From assembly GCF_009792895.1 (NCBI RefSeq), contig NZ_WSSC01000002.1:527630-591629 (forward strand): 64,000 nucleotides of DNA, in the 5' to 3' direction. The translations under genes were made by a program, and so were the position numbers. How positions within the stretch are numbered: position 1 is the stretch's first letter; each line of letters begins with the position of its first letter. Below the pieces are notes generated by a model. It was not told the DNA's origin. It did no database searches and saw nothing but the letters and a program-made list of their open reading frames with translations. Positions 1-9,300 of this stretch are shown piece after piece. Source of the stretch: Pigmentibacter ruber (lineage in GTDB: Bacteria; Bdellovibrionota_B; Oligoflexia; Silvanigrellales; Silvanigrellaceae).

Positions 1-2
1 CA

Positions 3-554
3 AAAGATGCCAAGCTAAAATTAAGAAATTCAGAAGTAAAAGTTTGCACTGTTTTGGGTTTTCCCCTTGGCTATACTTCTACTGTTGCCAAAGTAGAAGA
101 AATGAAAAGTGTAATGGCTTATGTGGATGAATTTGATTTTGTACAAAATATTACCTTCGTTAAAAATAGTGATTTTCGATCTTTAGAAAATGAATATTTA
201 TTAATAGTTCAAAGTGCGAAAGATAAATTAGTTAAAGTTATTTTAGAAACGGCATTATTGTCAGCCGAAGAAATCTATAACTGTACTTTATTAGCAGCAA
301 AATGCGGCATTCATGTTATAAAAACTTCAACTGGCTTTTCCTCAAGAGGTGCAAGCCTACAAGATATCGAAGTTATCAAAAATGCGTTAAATGCATATCA
401 ACAAGAAACTGGAAATGTAGTAGGTATAAAGGCGAGTGGTGGTATTCGTTCCGTAGATGATGCCTATGCTTTTGTTCAAGCAGGAGTTACACGATTGGGT
501 ACAAGTGGTGGCAATGACATCATTAAAGGGAAGCTAAATAATTCTAATTACTAA
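3..554 (+). CDS. deoC: Deoxyribose-phosphate aldolase, 5' end outside the window
   Basis: Class I aldolase that cleaves 2-deoxyribose-5-phosphate to glyceraldehyde-3-phosphate and acetaldehyde in deoxynucleoside catabolism (family knowledge). The reading frame is open from the first bases, so the true start lies upstream. Visible motifs are the FPLGYTSTVAKVEE segment, the Schiff-base lysine in HVIKTSTGF, and the second active-site lysine followed by a phosphate-binding loop in GIKASGGIR. The C-terminus ends normally with GTSGG and a short tail. The next gene begins about 15 bases downstream, so both may share a transcript. Assignment is secure; only the N-terminal third is missing. Confidence 0.95.
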   Translation, partial: KDAKLKLRNSEVKVCTVLGFPLGYTSTVAKVEEMKSVMAYVDEFDFVQNITFVKNSDFRSLENEYLLIVQSAKDKLVKVILETALLSAEEIYNCTLLAAKCGIHVIKTSTGFSSRGASLQDIEVIKNALNAYQQETGNVVGIKASGGIRSVDDAYAFVQAGVTRLGTSGGNDIIKGKLNNSNY

Positions 555-569
555 TTGAAAAGGCAGCTT

Positions 570-1838
570 ATGCAATCAACTGACCAAGAAAATGTTTTTG
601 TATCAAAACTAAATATAACTTCAATAATTTTAAGCCTGATAGGTTTTTCTGTTTCTTTATATTCTTTAATAGTTCATTTGCAGGTTACTTTAAAAAGCAG
701 TGGAAAACAGCTCTGTGATTTTAATTCAACTGTGAGTTGTTCAGCAGTTATTGGAAGTTCTTATGGAGAGATAGCTTCGATACCTTTGGGTGCTTATGGA
801 ATGACCTTTTTTGCCATTCTGTTTTCAGCTGCTATTTTGCCAAAATTTACTCAGGTAACAAAAAAATGGTTAGCACAACTTGAATTAATGTTGGCAGGTT
901 TAGGTTTTCTTAGCGTTATTTGTTTAGCTTATATTTCTTATTTTAAGTTACAGCTTGTATGTCCCGCATGTTCGATTGTGCATATAACTGTTTTATTATA
1001 TTCAGCAATCAAAGTTTATGAATATCTCAAAGTAAAAAATACACCAATTGGTCCTAAAAACGATGCTTTTATTAGATTTATGGCTGTTTCTTTATGTTTA
1101 GGACTTCCTCCTTTAGCGATTGGTCTTCTTGCTCCCATTATTGCTCCCTATTTTTCTAGCTCTGATAAAACACCTCCAACGTCAAATGTAACAAATACTC
1201 AAGCAAGCAATATAAATCCAAGCAGCGTTGAGCAAATTAACAATTTAATGAGTTTTAATAAAACAAATTTTGTAGGCAATGGAGAGGATTATCGTAGAGG
1301 AAGTGATTCTGCTAAAGTGGTTGTGCAAGTTTTCTCTGATTTTGGTTGTCCACATTGTCGTATTGCAACTGAAGGTATGACCAAAGCTCAAGATGCTTTT
1401 GGACTAGAAAAAGTAGTCATAGTTTATAAGTTTTTTCCTTTTAGTAACAAGTGTAATCCACATATTTCACATGAAGGAGTTTATCCATATAGCTGTACTC
1501 TCGCTGAAGCTGCGCGTTGCGTAGGACAACAGGGAAAATTTTGGGAATTTAAAACTTGGGCATTTGAGGGGCAAACATGGAATAATGCTCAAAGAGCCGA
1601 AAACTTTTCGCTTGATGGCTTAAAGAAACATGTTGGAGAAATGGGTTTGAATATAAATGCATTTGAACAATGTATGAATTCGCATGTTGAAGTCCAAAAG
1701 TTAAAAGACGATGCAGGAATTGCAAATAAATTAGGTATTGAAGGGACTCCTTTAATTTACATCAATGGGCAACAATATAATGGAGAGCATAGCGCTGAAG
1801 CTTTTATGCAAGCATTCAGTCAAGCATACGGAAAATAA
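570..1838 (+). CDS. VKOR-DsbA fusion (disulfide-forming membrane protein)
   Basis: Probable self-contained disulfide-bond machine: an integral-membrane vitamin K epoxide reductase domain that passes electrons to quinone, fused to a periplasmic DsbA-like thioredoxin domain. The VKOR part (about residues 15-195) has four to five hydrophobic helices, the loop cysteines C49 and C57, and the active-site CPAC at 131-134. A Ser/Asn/Thr-rich linker follows. The thioredoxin domain (about 240-422) carries CPHC at 260-263 and the cis-Pro of GTP near 394. I chose ATG 570 because AGG lies 7 bases before it; a TTG at 555 is also in frame. The DsbA domain has extra cysteines (CNPH, YSCTLAEAARC) that may form a structural disulfide. 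Confidence 0.9.
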   Translation: MQSTDQENVFVSKLNITSIILSLIGFSVSLYSLIVHLQVTLKSSGKQLCDFNSTVSCSAVIGSSYGEIASIPLGAYGMTFFAILFSAAILPKFTQVTKKWLAQLELMLAGLGFLSVICLAYISYFKLQLVCPACSIVHITVLLYSAIKVYEYLKVKNTPIGPKNDAFIRFMAVSLCLGLPPLAIGLLAPIIAPYFSSSDKTPPTSNVTNTQASNINPSSVEQINNLMSFNKTNFVGNGEDYRRGSDSAKVVVQVFSDFGCPHCRIATEGMTKAQDAFGLEKVVIVYKFFPFSNKCNPHISHEGVYPYSCTLAEAARCVGQQGKFWEFKTWAFEGQTWNNAQRAENFSLDGLKKHVGEMGLNINAFEQCMNSHVEVQKLKDDAGIANKLGIEGTPLIYINGQQYNGEHSAEAFMQAFSQAYGK

Positions 1839-1844
1839 ATTTAA

Positions 1845-2045
1845 ATGCTATCTTCATGGAGAAAAAATCAGATAAAAGTGAAACTGTTAATAATTTTAAT
1901 TGCTATTCTTTTTCATTTTTTTCTTATTATCGGGGTTTTGTTATTTAATAGCTTTCATTTACCAAATTTTAAAAGTTATAAACAATTATTGAATCCTCCA
2001 TTAAAAGTAACTATTATAGAAAAAAAGACTTCAGAACATCAATAA
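1845..2045 (+). pseudogene. Short membrane-anchored fragment, TonB-like N-terminus
   Basis: Encodes 66 residues: a basic start, one transmembrane segment (about residues 13-35) and a short periplasmic stretch containing NPPLKVTIIEKK. This looks like the first part of a TonB-type energy transducer, which is normally over 200 residues. The frame stops at 2045. Slippage in the seven-A run at 2020-2026 would add only about 20 residues (ITPAIEDKKDS and a few more) before another stop. No TonB C-terminal domain follows. It could be a decayed gene or a genuine small membrane protein; no family is assigned. It starts 6 bases after the VKOR-DsbA gene. Confidence 0.35.
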
Positions 2046-2378
2046 CTCCTGCTATTGAAGATAAAAAAGATTCTTACCTTCTGCAATAAACAAATTGGCA
2101 AAATTCACCAATGTGAAAATAAAATGATCTGAATTTTTCCTAGTGCATTAGTACTTTTATTTAAAAAATTAATTCAAAGATAATCCAATATAAAAAATTT
2201 TTCTAATCATACAGAATAAGTTGAATGAGTAAAAAAAGTTGACATTTATTGTTTTGTTGTTTTAAGTAAAAAAAATGAAAAAAGTTATGGTAATCATCAT
2301 TTTTTAGATATTACTTTAAATAATTTTCAAATAACTGTAATTCGCTCCATTAATAAGCTGTTTCTTAGGAGAAAAAAA
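2046..2378. other. Gene-less AT-rich stretch upstream of the lipoprotein gene
   Basis: Very AT-rich with stops in all frames and no recognisable tRNA or riboswitch. It holds the tail of the possible TonB-like remnant and a TTGACA at 2239-2244 that could serve as a -35 box for the lipoprotein gene; the -10 match 17 bases later (TTAAGT) is poor. Confidence 0.5.
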
Positions 2379-3722
2379 ATGCTTGGAAAAAATATATTAG
2401 TTGCAACTTTGAGTTTAACATCTATAGCTTTATATAGCTGTGGCGGAAAAAATAATAAAACTGCTGCTGAGGCGAAAAAAAATTCTGAAACCAAGAAAAT
2501 AAATACTAATTTTGTACTGCGTACTGGGCAAAATTGGCAACTAAGTGAAAAAATAACGATCGAAGGTAAGGTTAAATGCGCTTCAGAAAAATCAGATAAA
2601 CCAGAGCGTATACTTAAAATAAGTAGTGCAGACCCTACACTTGTTGTTATTGCAGATGATATTTGTAATATTACAATCAATAAAATTATTGACTCTAGTA
2701 ATGCTGCAGCTTCTGTTGAATGGGTAGCTGAAGCAGGTAAAGAATTAGAACTAGTATTAAATACAAATAAGGCTATAAATTTTTCAGATAAATTTGGAGA
2801 ATTTAAGAACAGTTCAAATACAATGTACTTAAATGCTAAAAAAGAAGAAAATGGTGCTTTAAACTTCTTCTTTAAAGATGACAATAAAGTAATTTCTCCA
2901 ACAGTTGCAAACAGTATTGTAGATACAATAGACAATACAGCATTGACTAAAAAATTACTTTGGTCTGAAATAAGCAATGGCGCTAAAGGCTTAGGGGATG
3001 GTTATACAGTAGAGTATAGTTATGTCGGTCATCGAGAATTAGGAAATAATGAATATAAAAAAGTTGATGGTTTTAAATTAAAGATTAATGGATTGCAGCA
3101 AGGCGTTTTTTGTGCAATTGGAAAAACAAGCGATACAATTACCCTAGCTGATCTTAAAGCTCATTTTGTGACTCCAAACCCATTGCTTAAAAATTGTCCT
3201 ACAAACTTTACAGAATTTGTTAATGAAGCTTATACAATGTACACCTTAATTTCATTAACTTCTAACCAAATGAATACTTATAAATTTGATCAAGTTTCTC
3301 TTCCAACTAAAAATACACAAGCAGATCTCAATAATGAAAGAGCTAAATTAAAAGAAATAGGTAAGACTAACAGTATAGAAATTATTAAAAACGAAATAAG
3401 TGCAAAAATTATAGCTCTAGATTTAGATAAACTTAAGTCTGATTATGGAATTGAAAAGAATAAAATTCTTTCAACAGAAACTGAAGCTATTGCTAAACTT
3501 GATAAAATAGATAGTGATTTAGAGGCAGAAATGGCTAAATCAGTTGTCAATTATAATCAAATATTAAAATTATTAAATGATTTTATTTCTGATACTAATC
3601 CTAATGCATTGTCTAAAACTACTCGCAGCTCTTTAACTACAGCACAAATTCAAGAAGCAAATTTCAAAATTTTAGAATCTGTTAAGTTGCAGAAAATTGA
3701 AGATATTTTTGCAAATTTATAA
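2379..3722 (+). CDS. Unknown lipoprotein with coiled-coil C-terminal half
   Basis: A 447-residue protein with a lipoprotein signal peptide: a hydrophobic segment and a lipobox LYSC with the lipidated cysteine at residue 21, then a Lys/Asn-rich tether. Residues about 45-280 look globular and beta-rich with scattered cysteines. Residues about 320-440 are Lys/Glu/Leu-rich and likely helical or coiled coil. I recognise no enzyme motif or domain family. An AGGA sits 8 bases before the ATG. It is monocistronic and ends at a strong hairpin (3752-3781). Likely on the periplasmic face of the inner or outer membrane. Confidence 0.8.
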   Translation: MLGKNILVATLSLTSIALYSCGGKNNKTAAEAKKNSETKKINTNFVLRTGQNWQLSEKITIEGKVKCASEKSDKPERILKISSADPTLVVIADDICNITINKIIDSSNAAASVEWVAEAGKELELVLNTNKAINFSDKFGEFKNSSNTMYLNAKKEENGALNFFFKDDNKVISPTVANSIVDTIDNTALTKKLLWSEISNGAKGLGDGYTVEYSYVGHRELGNNEYKKVDGFKLKINGLQQGVFCAIGKTSDTITLADLKAHFVTPNPLLKNCPTNFTEFVNEAYTMYTLISLTSNQMNTYKFDQVSLPTKNTQADLNNERAKLKEIGKTNSIEIIKNEISAKIIALDLDKLKSDYGIEKNKILSTETEAIAKLDKIDSDLEAEMAKSVVNYNQILKLLNDFISDTNPNALSKTTRSSLTTAQIQEANFKILESVKLQKIEDIFANL

Positions 3723-3751
3723 GATAAATGTTTAGAATATAAAACCCTTCA

Positions 3752-3781
3752 GCAGCATAATTTTCTAGAAAATTATGCTGC
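3752..3781. terminator. Bidirectional terminator between the lipoprotein and HIT genes
   Basis: Perfect 14-bp inverted repeat (arms GCAGCATAATTTTC and its complement) around a TA loop. T-runs follow on the plus side (3784-3793), and an A-run precedes it, which reads as T's on the minus side. It lies between two convergent genes, as expected for a shared terminator. Confidence 0.85.
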
Positions 3782-3867
3782 CTTTAGTTTTTGAATTAAT
3801 TATTTTTCAGGTATTTTGAATATGATCAATTGAAAAATAAGTTTTTCAATAAAATATCATTATTTTT

Positions 3868-4215
3868 CTACCCTGGAGGCCAAGCTAAACTGCGACCACC
3901 CATGACATGGCAATGGAGATAGTAAACAGTTTGTCCGCCGTGTTCACCGTTATTCATAATTAGTCTATAACCCGACTTATCTATACCTGTTAATTCTGCT
4001 ACTTTTTTAGCTGCATAGAGCACCCGGCCCATTTGTTCAATATCTGATTCATTTGAGGTTGCAACATTAACAATTTTTCTTTTTGGTATTACTAATACAT
4101 GTACAGGTGCCTGGGGAGCAATATCATGAAATGCTAAAGTATATTCATCTTCATAAACTGGTTTGCAAGGAATCTCTCCGGCGAGTATTTTTTCAAAAAT
4201 CGTTTTTTCAGTCAT
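3868..4215 (-). CDS. HIT-family nucleotide-binding protein (HinT-like)
   Basis: A 115-residue histidine-triad protein; HinT-type members hydrolyse nucleoside phosphoramidates and AMP-lysine adducts (family knowledge). It has the N-terminal TIFEKILAGEIP block, the FHDIAPQAPVHVLVIPK strand region, and a C-terminal triad region VYYLHCHVMGGR. The usual first triad histidine is a tyrosine here (Y99), while H101 and H103 are kept; H103 should be the nucleophile. I chose ATG 4215 because GAGGT precedes it by 4 bases; an in-frame start 33 bases upstream lacks a comparable site. Confidence 0.9.
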   Translation of the reverse strand: MTEKTIFEKILAGEIPCKPVYEDEYTLAFHDIAPQAPVHVLVIPKRKIVNVATSNESDIEQMGRVLYAAKKVAELTGIDKSGYRLIMNNGEHGGQTVYYLHCHVMGGRSLAWPPG

Positions 4216-4286
4216 ATGTACCTCATAGTTAAAGCTTTGCTTTGACATACACTGAAGACAGTAACAAAGATTTTAAAAAACATAAA

Positions 4287-4712
4287 TTATTGATTTAGCA
4301 AAAAAGAAGATTCTTTTAATTTCAAACGAATAGAACTATAATCTGATAAGATAATTCTGTTTTCATTTGAATTGAGGTAATTAGCATACAAAATCGTAAT
4401 TAAAGGAGTTTTCATTGGTTTAAAGTCAGAAACAGCAAAATGTTGACCTGGTACTATTTCATAAGATAAGACTTGGATTAAATTATTCACAGCATAATCA
4501 TTAATAAACTGTTCTTTCTTTAAAAACCAATTAGCAGCTGACATTTTCTTAAATTCATCAATAACTTTATCATCATAAATAAAAATAACATCAACTGGTA
4601 TTGCAGAATAACTATTTGCATTTATATCTATATAAGCTTCTAAATTCATTTTTGGTGTAGTACAAGAAAGAAAAAAAATGACTAGTGTAGAAATATTAGC
4701 AATTTTTTTCAT
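4287..4712 (-). CDS. tssJ: T6SS outer-membrane lipoprotein TssJ (divergent)
   Basis: A 141-residue lipoprotein with lipobox FLSC (C17). It resembles TssJ/VasD: an Asn-rich strand (INANSYSAIPVDVIFIYD), a helix-forming NWFLKKEQF block, and VPGQHF followed by an AxxF strand. TssJ anchors the TssLM complex at the outer membrane. The gene starts directly after the stop of the upstream binding-protein gene, and its AGGA ribosome site lies in that gene's last codons, so the two are translationally coupled. Sequence similarity is modest, but position next to tssL/tssM supports the call. Confidence 0.75.
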   Translation of the reverse strand: MKKIANISTLVIFFLSCTTPKMNLEAYIDINANSYSAIPVDVIFIYDDKVIDEFKKMSAANWFLKKEQFINDYAVNNLIQVLSYEIVPGQHFAVSDFKPMKTPLITILYANYLNSNENRIILSDYSSIRLKLKESSFLLNQ

Positions 4713-5483
4713 TTAATTATTCCTGATATTGTATTTATTTAAAATATTTTTATAAGCATAAGTGTTTTTAATTTTTTTTAAAACATAATTAAACTCATAA
4801 AATCTTTCTTTGTTTATTGAACTAATTTTAGAAAAATAAGCATTTCTGGATAGTTTTTCATATAATTGAGTAGTTCTGCGTTCTATACGATTTAGCTCTG
4901 GGAATTTGTTTTTATATTTATCTATAACATATTCACAAGTTATTTGATCACAAAGAAAATAGTCTATTTCATTAAAATATACTTTAAGAAGTGCATTTAA
5001 GTAATTATTGTTTCCAGATATTGAGACGAGATGATAATTTTTATTTTTTTTTAGATTTGTATCTGAATAGCCAGAAGGAATTCCTATAGTTATATTTTTC
5101 AAAAAACTTTGCGTATAATCAAATTTTTTTCTAAAAAAAACAAGATTCATTTGAAAAATAGAATCACTAGATAATAAATTAGAGCTATCGTTTTTATTAA
5201 TGTTATTATGTAATAATATAGAATAATATCCGACCTTAGTTTTTTGAATTGCATCATTACAATCTGTGATATAAAAATTATAATTTATATTCATATATCT
5301 AAAAATTAAAGCTAAAAGTTCTACTTCTGAACCTTTGAATTTGTTATCTTCATAAAAAAAATAAGGTGGGCTGTGGCATGAAACTATTTTTACAATGGTT
5401 AAATCTTCTGCAAAACAAAAATTTATTTTGCAAAATACAAGTATTAAAAAATAAGTAATATTTATTATATTATTAAACTTCAT
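4713..5483 (-). CDS. Periplasmic solute-binding protein, family 3
   Basis: A 256-residue protein with a signal peptide cleaved near FCFA/ED, then a type II periplasmic-binding fold: VKIVSCHSPPYFFYEDNKFKG, then GSEVELLALIFRYM, then a DCNDAIQKTKVGYYSIL segment. Such proteins bind amino acids or other small ligands, either for ABC importers or as sensors. No permease or ATPase is adjacent; instead it is coupled to tssJ, at the edge of the T6SS locus and divergent from tssL. Family assignment is good; ligand and any link to secretion are unknown. A second, only distantly similar copy sits at 41824-42621. Confidence 0.8.
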   Translation of the reverse strand: MKFNNIINITYFLILVFCKINFCFAEDLTIVKIVSCHSPPYFFYEDNKFKGSEVELLALIFRYMNINYNFYITDCNDAIQKTKVGYYSILLHNNINKNDSSNLLSSDSIFQMNLVFFRKKFDYTQSFLKNITIGIPSGYSDTNLKKNKNYHLVSISGNNNYLNALLKVYFNEIDYFLCDQITCEYVIDKYKNKFPELNRIERRTTQLYEKLSRNAYFSKISSINKERFYEFNYVLKKIKNTYAYKNILNKYNIRNN

Positions 5484-5568
5484 ATTATTCCTTAATTTAC
5501 ATAATATTAATATAAATTTCTTTAGTATGATAAAGAAAGAAATATCAATTATCTAACACCAGGCAAAT

Positions 5569-5581
5569 TTTACTCAGTAAA
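5569..5581. promoter_or_regulatory. Possible shared T6SS operator (copy 1)
   Basis: TTTACTCAGTAAA, a palindrome with a TCA centre, lies in the divergent region between the SBP-tssJ genes and tssL. A 12-of-13 match occurs upstream of tssK (20093-20105). Inferred binding site; in so AT-rich a genome chance is not excluded. Confidence 0.35.
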
Positions 5582-5631
5582 TTTTTCAAATGAATGAGAT
5601 TATTAGATAATGTAATAAATTAGGATATAAT

Positions 5632-6399
5632 ATGAGTATATCGGTACTTCAAACTAAAAATATTCAATTTTTTGAAAAATTTTGCTTTGATTTGACATTA
5701 TTTGAGAAAACAATTGATTTGAAATTAGAGATTATAAAAGAAAGATCAATTACTGAATTAAAAGATTTTTATTCTGAGATAAAGGAAATTTGGAATGAAA
5801 TTTATAAAAATATTGTACTTTTTGTTACAAATAATACATCCTATGAAAGAATAAATAATAAGATATATTTAGAGTTTCAATATGCAATGATAGCTCTTAG
5901 TGATGAATTTTTTTTGAAAAAAAATAATGAAATTTCAGATTACTGGAAAGATAACACTCTTGAATATACATTTTATGGAACTAGATCTTCTGGGTCAGTT
6001 ATTTTTGATAAAATTGAAAAAATTATTAAAGAAAATGACACATTAAATTCAGATCTAGCATACGTTTACTTGCTTTTACTTGGCTTGGGTTTTAAAGGAA
6101 AATTTCATATTACAAAAGAAGAAGATAAAATTAAATTTTATCAAAAAGAACTTTTCAAAATTTTGAATAGTAAATTAAATATTACAGAAGAAAAAGAATT
6201 AGTCTTAAATAATTCATTAAGTATTCCAAAAGAAATTAAAGAACTATTTTTACCTGACATAAAAAAATGGTATTTTTACATATTGATAACGATTTTTTTA
6301 TATTTATTAATTTCAAGTTTACTTTGGTTCTTTATAACAAATAAAAGTAGTGAAAAAATTGAAAAGTATAATCAAATTTTAAATGAGTTAGTTAAATGA
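5632..6399 (+). CDS. tssL: T6SS membrane-complex protein TssL (DotU family)
   Basis: A 255-residue inner-membrane protein. The cytoplasmic helical DotU domain (about 1-210) shows the typical FQYAMIALSDEFFL block, the YTFYGTRSSGSVIFDKIEKI segment and the LAYVYLLLLGLGFKGKF motif. One C-terminal transmembrane helix follows (about 218-238) and no peptidoglycan-binding domain. TssL, TssM and TssJ form the trans-envelope complex. The stop overlaps the tssM start by 4 bases (ATGA), and an AGGA lies 7 bases before this ATG. It leads the plus-strand unit tssL-tssM-tssA-PAAR. Confidence 0.92.
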   Translation: MSISVLQTKNIQFFEKFCFDLTLFEKTIDLKLEIIKERSITELKDFYSEIKEIWNEIYKNIVLFVTNNTSYERINNKIYLEFQYAMIALSDEFFLKKNNEISDYWKDNTLEYTFYGTRSSGSVIFDKIEKIIKENDTLNSDLAYVYLLLLGLGFKGKFHITKEEDKIKFYQKELFKILNSKLNITEEKELVLNNSLSIPKEIKELFLPDIKKWYFYILITIFLYLLISSLLWFFITNKSSEKIEKYNQILNELVK

Positions 6400-9300
6400 T
6401 TTTAAATTTAAACAAACTTCTAGCTACAAATTCAATACTTTTCTTTCTAGTTTATTTTTCTTTTATTTTTATTGTTTTTATTTCTGCTTTTTTGGTTTTT
6501 TATTGGTTGTTTTTAAAAAATAAAAAAATGAAAAAAATTAAATTAAAAAAAAGTAAAAAAATTTCATTTCCTAAGAAGATGTCTTTTTCTAATGCTTTTA
6601 AATTTTTTAAAAAAGATGCATTTTTTTTATATTTAAAATCCTCTATTTCTGATCTTAAAAAATTGAACAATCAAAAATTTAATCCAAACTTTATAGTAAG
6701 TTTTGGAATCTATAAAGATGAAAAACGAGATATCTTTAAGAATCCTAATTTAATATTTAATAGTGAAGAAAAATTTGAATCTCTTCTTGAAGTTAAGACA
6801 TATAATGAAAATATTTTGATTGATATAGATCAGCAAAGTCTATTTTTCAAGTATGGAGCAGTAAATTATAAAAAAAGTATAAAAAAAATTATTAGTACAA
6901 TTGCAAAATTTAGGTATTTAAAGCCGATATCGTCAATAATTTTAAAAATACCAATAACTGAAATAGCCGATATATATTTTGAAAGTCAAACAATTAAAAA
7001 AGAAAAAATTAAAATTTTAGCATTAAATTATCAGAATATACTAAACTACATTCAAAATTTATCTGGCTTGAAAATTCCTGTTTATTTATTTGTAACTGAA
7101 TTGGAAGAAATTTATGGCTTTAATCAATTTACTTCCCAATTAAGTGAAGATGTTAAAAATCAAATTTTTGGATGGTCAAATCCCTATGATTTAGAAGCTA
7201 TATTTAAAGAGAATTTTTTTGACGAAGCTATAAATAGCATACTAGAGAAAATTAAACAATTTAATATTGAAAAACAAATTTGTGATGGAGAAAATATATA
7301 TAATAAAGACACTATTAATTTTCCACTTGAACTTGAATTATATTTAATTGAATTGAAGGAATTCATCAATATTATATTCAATAATAAATCTTTCAATCAT
7401 AGCTATACTTTGCGTGGAATTTACTTAACAGGATTTGAAGCTGAAGGATTAAGAGTTCCTATTAAGTCAAAAAATAATTCATTATACTTTAGTAACTTTA
7501 AAGCTCCAAATGAATTTATTAACTTTGGTAAAAGTTTATTTATTAAAGACGTTTTTTTTAGGAAGGTATTACCAGAAATAAAGTTGAGTTCGCCTACATT
7601 TAATTACTTTTTGAGTGCTCAGCGTTATGCTTTATATCCAAAAATAATTCTGCCTTTTCTAATTATAACTTTTTCTTTCAGTACTTATTTCTTTGCAAAA
7701 AAAACAAAAAATTATGTTGATATGGTTGATAAAAATATATATTATTTGACTTCATATATTGATAAAAATTATGAACAAAATAAAATTAAATTAAAAGACA
7801 AAGAAATAAGTATAAAAAATATTGTATATGTTTATGATATGTATAATCCAATTTTTGAAAATGATATAAAAAGTATCTTTTATCCAATTAGTTATTTATC
7901 TAGATATACAGAAAATATAGAGTATCTTTATAATAATTTATTAATATTTTATGTAATAAAACCAATAAGATATTCATTGCTAGATAAAAATAGTAAACTT
8001 ATTACAAATAATTTAGTAGGTTATTCAGATAATTTAGAACTAGAAATAAACATAAATGAATTAAAAGATCTTTACGCTTTTTCTGAATTAAGTTGGAAGA
8101 ATGAAAACTACATTGATCTTTTTAATAAACTTAATGAAAAAGTTAACGTTGTTGATTCAACAAAATTATTAAATTATTTGCTTGATGCTGATTTAAGTGA
8201 TTTATTTGATAAATATAATATAAACTTTAAAGTTAATAAAGATCAAAACCAAGAAAATATAGATTTGCGGTTAATTAAAAATGCTTTTAGTAAAAAGTTT
8301 TTAGATTTGCTTACTTCTGCAAAACAAGGAATTGAAGGAGATTCTTCACTTTTTCAAATTTCTAATTCAGTTGTAGAAAAAATAGATAATATTGATAAAG
8401 ATTTAACAATAAATATTGCGCAAAAAAAATTCAATGATTTATATGAATTACTAAATAAGTTAATTGATAATTCTTTTGTTTCAACAAAACAAGGTAATTT
8501 TAAAATACCAACAAATTTATTAAATCCAATTGAGAGAATTAAAATTATCTTGCAGAAATCTATTTTACTAAGTGATGAAAACTCTTTGCAGATATTTGAA
8601 AACAAAATAAAAGAGGCAGTTTCTTTAAGAAATAGCAAGTCTTTATCATTTAATTCGCAAGTACTAGGAGCTCTATTTCTGGCGCAAAAAACAGATAAAG
8701 GGAAAAATGATAGTGAAATCATTATTTCGCCACAAATTCCTGAATTACTGGCTACTTTAGATAAATTTAAAGAAAAAAATTTTATGATGAATTCAATTGG
8801 AATAAAACTTCCTGAAAATATTCAATATCAAGAAAAGTATAAGTGGTCTGAAAGTGATTTAGAATATTTAGAGTCATTGCTTATAGAATATGATAAATTT
8901 CTAAGTAATGAAACTAAGACTATCAATCCGAAATTTATCACGCTCTTAACAAAATACGCTGCTCAAAGTATTTCCTTTGAGATGTTATTGAAAGTAAAAC
9001 ATACTGATGATATATCCTTTGAGTCAGAAAATAAGAAAATAAGTAAAGAAAAAATACTTGGTTTTAATCAAAATATAAAACGAAATACTTACATTCTGAG
9101 TAAATTGAAAGAAATTGGGGCTATTAATCTATTAAAGTCTATAGAAAATTCATTTAATACAGATATTTCACTTTTTTTATCATATATTCATGAAGATTTT
9201 AATAATAGAGGTTTTTTTAGTCCAAAAAATGCAAATTTTAAATGGTGGAATGGTATTGAAAACTTAGCATTTCAAGCATACATGGTTAATGATATCAAAG

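Noticed and set aside
2327..2977. Long minus-strand open frame over the unknown lipoprotein gene
   Set aside because: It overlaps a plus-strand gene with lipobox, ribosome site and terminator, and has no ribosome site or domain; it is an antisense shadow.
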